The notes under the pieces were generated by a model. The model ran no database searches. It was not told where the DNA came from and saw nothing but the letters and a program-made list of their open reading frames with translations. Both the position numbers and the translations under genes were made by a program. Positions 1-5,544 of a stretch of DNA of 6,896 nucleotides are shown here, one piece after another (position 1 is the first letter of the stretch; each line of letters opens with the position of its first letter). Source of the DNA: Candidatus Gerdarchaeota archaeon (GTDB taxonomy: Archaea; Asgardarchaeota; Heimdallarchaeia; JABLTI01); assembly GCA_016840905.1 (NCBI GenBank), contig JAEORM010000033.1, forward strand, positions 1 through 6,896, in the 5' to 3' direction.

Positions 1-427
1 TCATGGTTGGATTAGTGAAGTTTCCAATTATACACTTATTAAACCTGAAATAACAGTTGGAAAAAGTCGCTTAGATTTTCTTCTTGGAAAAGGTGAAGAG
101 AAATGTTTTATTGAAGTGAAAGGTGTTACTTTAGTTCATGGAACCAAAGCACTTTTTCCAGATGCCCCAACAGAACGAGGAGTAAAGCATCTTCAAGAAC
201 TAATTGATTTAAAATCACAAGGTCATCGGGCAATTATATTATTTATTTGTATGCGTGAAGATCCTTTAATTTTTTCACCTAATTATAAAACTGACCCAAA
301 ATTTGGAAATAAATTAAAATTAGCCTTTGAATCAGGAGTTGAAGTTTTAGTTTATAAGGTACTTCCTAGAATTATAGAAAACAGATTAAATATTATATTC
401 GATAAGAAACTTAATGTAGAAATTTAG
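1..427 (+). CDS. sfsA: SfsA family DNA/RNA nuclease-like protein, C-terminal part (5' truncated by window)
   Basis: The open frame runs in from the left edge (first full codon at base 2) and ends at TAG 425-427, giving 141 residues of a family usually about 230 long. SfsA was named for sugar fermentation stimulation in E. coli. Family members bind nucleic acid and carry a PD-(D/E)xK-type nuclease core. Visible hallmarks are SRLDFLL (window residues 22-28), then IEVKGVTL with the E-x-K pair at residues 38 and 40, then FPDAPTERG. The ending also fits the family, with SPNYKTDP followed by a GVEVLVYKV strand. The likely metal-site residues (Asp25, Glu38, Lys40) are intact. The GTG at 116 is not the start, because homologous sequence continues upstream of it. 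It is the first of three plus-strand genes, and 35 nt separate it from the next. The family call is firm; the cellular role is poorly known. Confidence 0.93.
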   Translation, partial: HGWISEVSNYTLIKPEITVGKSRLDFLLGKGEEKCFIEVKGVTLVHGTKALFPDAPTERGVKHLQELIDLKSQGHRAIILFICMREDPLIFSPNYKTDPKFGNKLKLAFESGVEVLVYKVLPRIIENRLNIIFDKKLNVEI

Positions 428-429
428 TC

Positions 430-438
430 TTTATATTA
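430..438 (+). promoter_or_regulatory. Candidate TATA box for the PRC-barrel-like gene at 463
   Basis: TTTATATTA lies 25-33 nt before the A of the ATG at 463. This is where an archaeal TATA box would sit if transcription began at or next to the start codon. The 35-nt gap after sfsA has no clear Shine-Dalgarno site, which also fits leaderless transcription. In a genome this AT-rich such a match can arise by chance, and read-through from sfsA remains possible. Confidence 0.35.
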
Positions 439-462
439 CTTAGAAACAGATAGTTGATTTAA

Positions 463-753
463 ATGGCAGAACAACAACTAATAAGCAAAATTGCTGTAGA
501 CAAACATGATCGTAAATTAGGTAAAATAATAAAAATAGAACAAATACCTGATAAAAAAACGAAAATAAATAAGCCACAAGCTTTAGTTTTAGTCAAGAAT
601 TTTTTACGAAAAGATGTTGTAATATTGGTAGAAATTGAAAAGCAGATAAAAGTTGACGATTTCCATGTCTGGTTTGATATTCTAAAAGAAGATTTTGATC
701 AAGAAGTTAGGGAAACCAGAGCGCTAATTCGATTATATGGTGGTCATGAGTAA
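463..753 (+). CDS. Small PRC-barrel-like protein (96 aa)
   Basis: A 96-residue cytoplasmic protein with no signal peptide or membrane segment. Residues about 7-26 (ISKIAVDKHDRKLGKIIKIE) show the PRC-barrel entry pattern: a beta strand, a short polar turn, Gly-Lys-Ile, then another strand. Hydrophobic strands follow at about 39-46 (QALVLVKN) and 50-57 (DVVILVEI). A more charged C-terminal segment ends in RLYGGHE. PRC-barrel domains are small beta barrels found in ribosome maturation factors, photosynthetic reaction centres and many archaeal stand-alone proteins, including the CdpB cell-division proteins. No particular partner can be read here. The ATG at 463 is the first in frame after sfsA and lacks a strong ribosome site. 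It resembles the 106-aa protein at 2727 in pattern. The fold is inferred from pattern only; the function is unknown. Confidence 0.6.
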   Translation: MAEQQLISKIAVDKHDRKLGKIIKIEQIPDKKTKINKPQALVLVKNFLRKDVVILVEIEKQIKVDDFHVWFDILKEDFDQEVRETRALIRLYGGHE

Positions 754-797
754 AATAAATAGTTTAATTTATTTAAATTACTAATAAAGAAGGTAAA

Positions 798-805
798 TTT
801 AAATA
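798..805 (+). promoter_or_regulatory. Candidate TATA box upstream of the TauE-like gene
   Basis: TTTAAATA sits in the 96-nt gap (754-849) between the PRC-like gene and the transporter. Transcription starting about 25 nt downstream would give a leader of roughly 20 nt that still contains the AGGA at 836-839. The whole gap is very AT-rich, so other boxes (for example around 763-779) are nearly as good. Confidence 0.25.
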
Positions 806-849
806 ATTATTAGCTTAACAAAACTTGGCATTCACAGGACGGTAGTAAA

Positions 850-2001
850 ATGAGTTTTATAGCTGACTTTGTACCTATTATGATACTCATCTCAGTTATT
901 GCATTTGTCTTTGAATTTATGGATGCCTCTTTGGGAATGGGTTTTGGTACAACTCTCACTCCTGTTTTACTTATCATCGGTTTTCCATCAAATATTATCG
1001 TTCCTGCTGTTTTGTTATCAGAACTATGTGCTGGAGTTATTGCTGCAATTGCCCATAGTCTCTTAAAAAATATTAAATTTGGTCAAAAGAAGACTTTTAG
1101 GAAACGACGAAAATTACGTCGAAAATCACATCCTTATTCAATACCTGGAACAATGCAAACTAAAACTCCTACTCCAACTATAGCTACAGCTTCTACAAAA
1201 GATCCTATTCCTAGCTACTTGGAAGAGGATAGTGAATATAGCGAAGAAGAAATTGTTATTGAAGATGAAAACGAAATTGATGTTCATGAAGATGATGAAC
1301 TTGTTGAAATTAAAGTAGAAAATGGAAGCATGAAAGATAAACTAAAGAATCTAACAACTGATACTAAAGTTGTTGTAATATTAGGAGTATTTGGTGTTAT
1401 AGGATCAGTTGTGGCTGCTGTAATTTCAGTCCTCTTTCAACCAATAGCAGGATTTGTTTTAGGTGTAAAGATCTATATTGGTATAATGGTTTTCTCTATG
1501 GGTGTAATCATTTTAACACTTCGAAATAAGAAAATCAAGCTTTCAATGAAACGTATAGTTGCTTTAGGTGCTGTAGCAGGATTTAACAAAGGAATTTCTG
1601 GTGGTGGTTATGGGCCTATTACTGTTTCAGGGCAACTTCTAGCAGGACGCGAAGGAAGAAACGCAATTGCCTCTACTACCTTCTCCGAAACAGCTACTTG
1701 TTTTGTTGGTGCTTCAGCCTATATTTTAACTAATGTAATTAACAGTTATTTAGCTGGTGGACCTATTTCTGTGGGTGATCTAAGCTTAGCTCCTTATCTA
1801 ATAATTGGTGCAGTAGTAGCTGCTCCATGTGCTGCTCTTGTAACCAAAAAAATAGAAGCAAGATGGTTAAAAGTTGCAGTTGGTGCTGCAACAATCTTCC
1901 TTGGTTTATTCAGTTTAACAAAATTAGCATTGTCAGAAACAGGCGTTTGGGATTCAATCCCTAATTTTGTTGAAGATTATTTATACCCTGCTATTTCCTA
2001 A
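850..2001 (+). CDS. TauE/SafE-family (DUF81) membrane transporter with a long charged loop
   Basis: A 383-residue polytopic membrane protein, probably an anion/organosulfur exporter-type permease (sulfite, sulfoacetate or similar); the substrate cannot be told from sequence. The family's two internal repeats are visible: FEFMDASLGMGFGTTLTP (residues 21-38) and AGFNKGISGGGYGPITVSG (243-261). Membrane segments fall at about 8-25, 33-72 (two), 173-197, 203-224, 234-256, 282-300, 312-333 and 339-360. Typical members are about 250-300 residues. The extra length is an insert of about 90 residues (79-167) between the second or third helix and TKVVVILGVFGVIGS. It consists of a basic block (10 K/R in residues 80-92), a Pro/Thr-rich stretch (95-121) and an acidic block (18 D/E in 125-157). 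An AGGA lies 10 nt before the ATG. The family call is firm; the role of the insert is unknown. Confidence 0.93.
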   Translation: MSFIADFVPIMILISVIAFVFEFMDASLGMGFGTTLTPVLLIIGFPSNIIVPAVLLSELCAGVIAAIAHSLLKNIKFGQKKTFRKRRKLRRKSHPYSIPGTMQTKTPTPTIATASTKDPIPSYLEEDSEYSEEEIVIEDENEIDVHEDDELVEIKVENGSMKDKLKNLTTDTKVVVILGVFGVIGSVVAAVISVLFQPIAGFVLGVKIYIGIMVFSMGVIILTLRNKKIKLSMKRIVALGAVAGFNKGISGGGYGPITVSGQLLAGREGRNAIASTTFSETATCFVGASAYILTNVINSYLAGGPISVGDLSLAPYLIIGAVVAAPCAALVTKKIEARWLKVAVGAATIFLGLFSLTKLALSETGVWDSIPNFVEDYLYPAIS

Positions 2002-2005
2002 CAAT

Positions 2006-2018
2006 GACTTTTTCTTTA
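2006..2018 (+). terminator. T-rich terminator-like tract after the TauE-like gene
   Basis: A T-rich run (GACTTTTTCTTTA) begins five bases after the TAA of the transporter gene, in the 18-nt gap before the convergent gene's stop. Archaeal RNA polymerase can terminate at U-rich tracts without a hairpin. There is no matching T-run for the opposite strand. Confidence 0.4.
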
Positions 2019-2019
2019 C

Positions 2020-2574
2020 TTAGAAAATAGGATTTTCTTTAAAATTTTTAATAACTTCATTTGTGTAATTATTATCCAAAATGACAATTTCTTTGAATAC
2101 TTTTGTAACCAAAGGTTCAATATAAACCAAAATAAATTTCCCAATAATATTTCTTTGATAATCTTCATCTAAATTTAGAATAACTTCAAGTAATCCCAAT
2201 GTATCACTTTTTGTAGCATTAATTTCTTTTATAATGTTATCACCTAACATTATCTTATTGTAAAAAATCTCTTTGAAGTCCTCATTACTTTCAAGATTTA
2301 CTAAAAAATCAAAATTGTATTTTCTATTACTAAAATCTGAATTTGAGATTACTGATTTTACTGCTTGATAACCTGCAAAATTAAGTACATATTGAATTTC
2401 AGCTTCTAATAAAAGAAAGGTTGCTTTTACCTCAGGAATTTCTTCTAATCTACTCATAGCTTTTACAGAACGTCTTATTTCACGAAATCGTTTTTCATAT
2501 AATGTTACGCGTTCATACATAACATTAGCAATATGTAGTAAATACTCTTCTATTGAATTGGTAGTTTCTTCCAT
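2020..2574 (-). CDS. Unrecognised helical protein (184 aa, or 189 aa from an upstream ATG)
   Basis: I do not recognise this protein. It reads as a soluble, mostly alpha-helical protein rich in Glu, Lys, Ile and Asn, with no signal peptide, cysteine motif or membrane segment. The N-terminal half is amphipathic (SIEEYLLHIANVMYERVTLY, then EKRFREIRRSVKAMSRLEEI) and could form a coiled coil or four-helix bundle. The C-terminal half contains GKFILVYIEPLVTKVFKEIVIL. Two ATGs are possible, at 2589 and 2574. I prefer 2574 because GGAG (2581-2584) lies 6 nt before it, whereas the 2589 start has no such site and sits beside an inverted repeat. It is convergent with the transporter and divergent from the gene at 2727. 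It may be a lineage-specific helical regulator or scaffold, but nothing in the sequence proves a function. Confidence 0.72.
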   Translation of the reverse strand: MEETTNSIEEYLLHIANVMYERVTLYEKRFREIRRSVKAMSRLEEIPEVKATFLLLEAEIQYVLNFAGYQAVKSVISNSDFSNRKYNFDFLVNLESNEDFKEIFYNKIMLGDNIIKEINATKSDTLGLLEVILNLDEDYQRNIIGKFILVYIEPLVTKVFKEIVILDNNYTNEVIKNFKENPIF

Positions 2575-2590
2575 TAATTTCTCCAACATA

Positions 2591-2610
2591 TTATCTACTA
2601 TTTTAGATAA
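2591..2610. repeat. Perfect 7-bp inverted repeat in the divergent intergenic region
   Basis: TTATCTA (2591-2597) and TAGATAA (2604-2610) are perfect reverse complements with a 6-nt spacer. The repeat sits directly before the upstream possible start (2589) of the minus-strand gene. A third copy, TAGATAA, lies at 2630-2636, 26 nt from the second. It could be a repressor operator or a weak leader hairpin. The A/T-rich content means chance cannot be excluded. Confidence 0.45.
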
Positions 2611-2633
2611 AAAAAAGCTAATGTTTAGTTAGA

Positions 2634-2646
2634 TAATTTATTTTGT
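2634..2646 (-). promoter_or_regulatory. Candidate TATA region for the minus-strand unknown gene
   Basis: Read on the minus strand, an AAAATAAATTAT stretch lies about 60-70 nt before the preferred ATG at 2574. Transcription starting about 25 nt downstream would begin near 2610, next to the inverted repeat at 2591-2610. The match is weak and based on base composition and position only. Confidence 0.2.
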
Positions 2647-2666
2647 CGCTTTTTAGGTCATTCAAA

Positions 2667-2678
2667 TTATTTATTTAC
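2667..2678 (+). promoter_or_regulatory. Candidate TATA region for the plus-strand PRC-like gene at 2727
   Basis: TTATTTATTTA follows an A-rich stretch. A start about 25-30 nt downstream would fall near 2698-2704, leaving a leader of about 25 nt that contains the AAAGGTG ribosome site. The divergent layout requires a promoter in this 137-152-nt region, but the exact box is uncertain. Confidence 0.3.
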
Positions 2679-2711
2679 TATTAAATCAATAAAACTTTGA
2701 GCAGTAAATTA

Positions 2712-2718
2712 AAAGGTG
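2712..2718 (+). promoter_or_regulatory. Ribosome binding site AAAGGTG that decides a TTG start
   Basis: AAAGGTG matches the archaeal anti-Shine-Dalgarno complement (GGAGGTGAT) and ends 8 nt before the TTG at 2727. It supports that TTG over the in-frame ATG at 2760, which has no comparable site. Confidence 0.65.
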
Positions 2719-2726
2719 TTTAATCC

Positions 2727-3047
2727 TTGTCGAGTGAAAGAGAATTCACAATATCTGAGATGATTGGAAAAAATGCTTACTCCTCTGATGAGACTGTTAT
2801 TGGTAAAATAACTAAGATAATTGATCAATCAGATTCTTCTCATGATAATCCTGAGAAGTTATGTGATATTGAGAACGATTTATTTCAAGTTGTTGTTTTA
2901 CTGGATCATCTGGTTTTTTCATCTTTACAAGAATCAGCAGAAATTCTTTTTTCAAGTCAAACCTTAGAAAAGGTAATCAATGGTGGAATCCAACTAAAAT
3001 TATCTAAAGAAGCAATAGACTCAACTATTAAAGCCTCTCTTGGCTAG
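2727..3047 (+). CDS. Small PRC-barrel-like protein (106 aa), TTG start
   Basis: A 106-residue soluble protein with no membrane segment or cysteine motif. Residues about 8-32 (TISEMIGKNAYSSDETVIGKITKII) follow the PRC-barrel pattern: a strand, Gly-Lys, a polar turn, then Ile-Gly-Lys-Ile and a second strand. A Ser/Asp-rich loop follows at 34-50 (QSDSSHDNPEK and following). Further strands are at about 51-60 (LFQVVVLLDH) and 70-75. The protein closes with VINGGIQLKLSKEAID, which recalls the strand-plus-KE-x-D ending of the 96-aa protein at 463. The start is TTG, supported by a well-placed AAAGGTG. It is transcribed away from the helical gene and is convergent with the hydrolase gene. The fold is inferred from pattern; the function is unknown. 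Archaeal stand-alone PRC-barrel proteins include cell-division factors, but nothing here shows that role. Confidence 0.65.
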   Translation: MSSEREFTISEMIGKNAYSSDETVIGKITKIIDQSDSSHDNPEKLCDIENDLFQVVVLLDHLVFSSLQESAEILFSSQTLEKVINGGIQLKLSKEAIDSTIKASLG

Positions 3048-3066
3048 TTCTATCCCACAAATTGAA

Positions 3067-3073
3067 TTTTTTT
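3067..3073 (+). terminator. T7 terminator-like tract after the 106-aa gene
   Basis: Seven consecutive T residues begin 19 nt after the TAG at 3045-3047, in the 27-nt gap between two convergent stop codons. This fits U-tract termination in archaea on the plus strand. Confidence 0.45.
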
Positions 3074-3074
3074 A

Positions 3075-4124
3075 CTACACAGAAAGTGGTCTCTGAATCT
3101 TAGTTATTGTTCCATCACTCAAAAAGTAAAAGATAATCTCGGTTGCACTATTATGGTTAATGAGCCTTGTTGTAATGCGGTTTTCAGCTTCACGGAGTGG
3201 TGCAAAACATCGAATTCTCCATTCATTTACAGCTATCTGTTCGACAACCGAACAAACAATCTGATTCTTTTGTAGCAATCGATAGTAATGGGTATTTTCA
3301 CGGGAAATATTCAGCAATTGTAATGCATGAGTATAATCAGATTCATTAGCCAGTATTCTTATTTCTGGAATAAAATCTTCTCGAATAAATTTCTGTTGCA
3401 TGCCATCTATTGTAGCAAAAATATATGTTTTATTTTGTGGGTCTGTTGCATTATAAATTCGATAATTGATATTATGAGTGTAAATTAACTCATTACTAGA
3501 AAATGCACCTTCCCCATATTTATCTTCAAAAAGATTGGTTGCACGAGTGTTAACTGCTATTCTTGCTGAACTATAGAAAGTAAAAACTATTATGAAGAAA
3601 GCTAATAGCGCATTTCTTTTTTGTTTATTCCATTTCAAAGGCCAGAAAGCTGTTACAGCCATAAGAGCTGCTATAGTATGAATATTATTTGTTGATAAAA
3701 TTCTTACTCCATACCATTTAAAAGAAAAGGGAAATAAGATCATCATTCCCGTAGGAACAAAAAAATCTGGAAGAAAATGAGCCAATGAACCAAGATAGAA
3801 GCCTAATAAACCAGACCAAGATAAAAATGATAAGTCATTATATTTTTCATCTTTGAAAATCGCTTTCTTAAGTTTTGGGATATTTAAGACTAAGGCTGCT
3901 AAAATAACAATTGGAATAATCCCTATGAAACTATGTCCCATTGCTCTATGTTCTAACCAATAGAGTTTTGGCGCAAAATAAGCAATGAAATTGAAAGCAA
4001 TATCTACATCTGGTAATACAGACCCTATTAAATAGGGTATAAGGAAATTTATTGGAATTTTTCTAAATCTTTGGATCCAAAAAATCAAACAATATGCAAT
4101 AACTAAATGTGTCAATGGATCCAT
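3075..4124 (-). CDS. Membrane-bound predicted metal-dependent hydrolase (YdjM/DUF457-type)
   Basis: A 349-residue protein of the inner-membrane predicted metal-dependent hydrolase family (YdjM, also annotated LexA-binding membrane hydrolase). The physiological substrate of the family is not settled. Polar family residues lie in the hydrophobic N-terminal half: His6 in MDPLTHL, the PDVD motif at 38-41, His59-Arg60 with GHS at 63-65, and HFLPDFFVPTG at 116-126 followed by LFPFSFKWYG. Membrane segments are likely at about 7-19, 26-48, 63-81, 101-118, 144-162 and 171-187. A hydrophilic domain (about 195-349) with no recognised motif follows. The start is well supported: His6 lies near the N-terminus as in the family, and AGGTG (4132-4136) ends 7 nt before the ATG. 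It lies 27 nt after fumC and may be co-transcribed with it, though its function need not be linked. Confidence 0.85.
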   Translation of the reverse strand: MDPLTHLVIAYCLIFWIQRFRKIPINFLIPYLIGSVLPDVDIAFNFIAYFAPKLYWLEHRAMGHSFIGIIPIVILAALVLNIPKLKKAIFKDEKYNDLSFLSWSGLLGFYLGSLAHFLPDFFVPTGMMILFPFSFKWYGVRILSTNNIHTIAALMAVTAFWPLKWNKQKRNALLAFFIIVFTFYSSARIAVNTRATNLFEDKYGEGAFSSNELIYTHNINYRIYNATDPQNKTYIFATIDGMQQKFIREDFIPEIRILANESDYTHALQLLNISRENTHYYRLLQKNQIVCSVVEQIAVNEWRIRCFAPLREAENRITTRLINHNSATEIIFYFLSDGTITKIQRPLSV

Positions 4125-4131
4125 TTTTTTA

Positions 4132-4136
4132 CACCT
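4132..4136 (-). promoter_or_regulatory. Ribosome binding site AGGTG for the hydrolase gene
   Basis: In the 27-nt gap after fumC, AGGTG on the minus strand ends 7 nt before the ATG at 4124. The short gap and the site's position suggest translation from the same transcript as fumC. Confidence 0.55.
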
Positions 4137-4151
4137 ATAATATTCTAAATT

Positions 4152-5543
4152 TTAAACCATCTTATTAGGATCAAGTATATCTTCTAAATTACCATTAAGT
4201 TGTATGTTCATTTCAACAATTATCTCTTTAATTGTTTTACCCGTCTCATAAGCTTTTTTCGCAATCTCACCTGCTTTTTCATAACCAATATATGGTGTTA
4301 ATTTTGTAACAATCATAAGAGAATTCTCAAGATTCTTTTTGATTATTTTTATATTTGGTTTGATTTCTTTTAGACAATTATTTGTAAAAGAATGAATACT
4401 TGATGTAAGCAATGAGATTGAATCAAGGATATTGATAATCATTAATGGTTTGGTTGTATTTAAATCTAAAACACTACCATATGCTTCAGCATAGGAAATG
4501 GTGGTATCATAGCCAATTACTTGTAAACAAACTTGCAATAATGCTTCAGATTGAGTGGGATTTATTTTGCCAGGCATTATAGAAGAACCTGGTTCATTTT
4601 CTGGTAGAATTAATTCGCCTAATCCAGCACGAGGACCACTACCCATCCATCTTATATCATTAGCCATTTTCATTAAAGATAAAGCTAATAACTTTAAAAC
4701 ACTGCTCAGGTAAACTAGTGTATTATGAGAGGAAATTCCTTCAGCTTTTACTGGATTTATTCTAAAAGGAATGTGGGTAAAAGTAGTTAGTAATTCTATA
4801 GTTAATTTATCAAATCCTTTTGGAGCATTTAATCCTGTACCTAAAGCAGTTCCACCAATAGGTACTTCATATAATTCTTCTAAAACATATCCTAAACGTT
4901 TTTCAGAAGCATAAATTTGCTTCAGATAAACTGAAAATTCGGTAGAGAGTTTTATTGGAACTGCATCCTGAAGATGTGTGCGACCTATTTTTACAACGTT
5001 CTTAAATTCATCAATTTTCTTTTTTAGGACTTCTAATAGAAGTTCTATTATTGGTATGAGGTTTTCCGTAAGAGCAATAATACTTGAAAGATGCATAGCT
5101 GTTGGTATAACATCATTACTTGACTGACTTTTATTGATATGATCATTAGGATGAATAGGTGTTTTTTTCCCTTTAGGGAATCCAAGAATTTCATTTGCTC
5201 TATTAGCTAAAACCTCATTCATGTTCATATTGATTTGTGTTCCTGAACCTGTTTGAAAAACATCTATCGGAAATTGATCTAAGAATTTATGTTCAATGAG
5301 TAATTCATCCAATGCTTGTTCAATAGCTTTTACTTTTTCATCATCTATAACTTTTAATTTTTGATTAGCAAATAAGCATGCTTTCTTTATTTGTGCTAAA
5401 GATAACAAGAAAATTTCGGGAAATTTTCTCTGACTAATTTGGAAATTTTTCAAAGCTCTTTGTGTGTTTATCCCCCAATAGACATCATCAGGTACTTCTA
5501 ATTCACCTAATAGATCTTTTTCAAGTCGCATCTTTGTAGTCAT
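4152..5543 (-). CDS. fumC: Class II fumarate hydratase
   Basis: Fumarase catalyses the reversible hydration of fumarate to (S)-malate, in the cytoplasm and without an iron-sulfur cluster in class II. The 463 residues match the family's usual length (about 460-470). The signature loop GSSIMPGKINPTQ lies at 319-331 and carries the catalytic serine. GRTHLQDAVP is at 187-196, with His190 as the expected catalytic-site histidine. TGSGTQINMNMNE (98-110), HPNDHINKSQSSND (131-144) and GGTALGTGLNAP (230-241) are all conserved. The GKINPTQSE and GRTHLQD forms favour fumarase over aspartate ammonia-lyase, which typically has MPAKVNPVxPE and GRTQLQD. The ATG is one base after the sdhB stop (TGAaATG), with GAGAAG upstream, so the two are translationally coupled. 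It acts on the product of the preceding sdhAB complex. Confidence 0.94.
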   Translation of the reverse strand: MTTKMRLEKDLLGELEVPDDVYWGINTQRALKNFQISQRKFPEIFLLSLAQIKKACLFANQKLKVIDDEKVKAIEQALDELLIEHKFLDQFPIDVFQTGSGTQINMNMNEVLANRANEILGFPKGKKTPIHPNDHINKSQSSNDVIPTAMHLSSIIALTENLIPIIELLLEVLKKKIDEFKNVVKIGRTHLQDAVPIKLSTEFSVYLKQIYASEKRLGYVLEELYEVPIGGTALGTGLNAPKGFDKLTIELLTTFTHIPFRINPVKAEGISSHNTLVYLSSVLKLLALSLMKMANDIRWMGSGPRAGLGELILPENEPGSSIMPGKINPTQSEALLQVCLQVIGYDTTISYAEAYGSVLDLNTTKPLMIINILDSISLLTSSIHSFTNNCLKEIKPNIKIIKKNLENSLMIVTKLTPYIGYEKAGEIAKKAYETGKTIKEIIVEMNIQLNGNLEDILDPNKMV

Positions 5544-5544
5544 T

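Noticed and set aside
116..118. GTG as a start codon for a 103-aa protein
   Set aside because: SfsA-family sequence (SRLDFLL and the following strand) continues upstream in frame to the window edge, so this is an internal Val codon.
754..849. tRNA, small RNA or riboswitch in the gap before the transporter
   Set aside because: The gap is almost pure A/T with no stable stem, no tRNA-like conserved bases and no recognisable aptamer core.
3032..3045. AGCC-N6-GGCT hairpin near the end of the 106-aa gene as an intrinsic terminator
   Set aside because: The stem is only 4 bp, lies inside the coding sequence, and the T7 tract is more than 20 nt downstream, so it does not form a standard hairpin-plus-U structure.
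4152..5543. Aspartate ammonia-lyase as an alternative to fumarase
   Set aside because: GRTHLQD, MPGKINPTQ and HPNDHINKSQSSND match class II fumarase better, and the neighbouring sdhAB genes supply fumarate.
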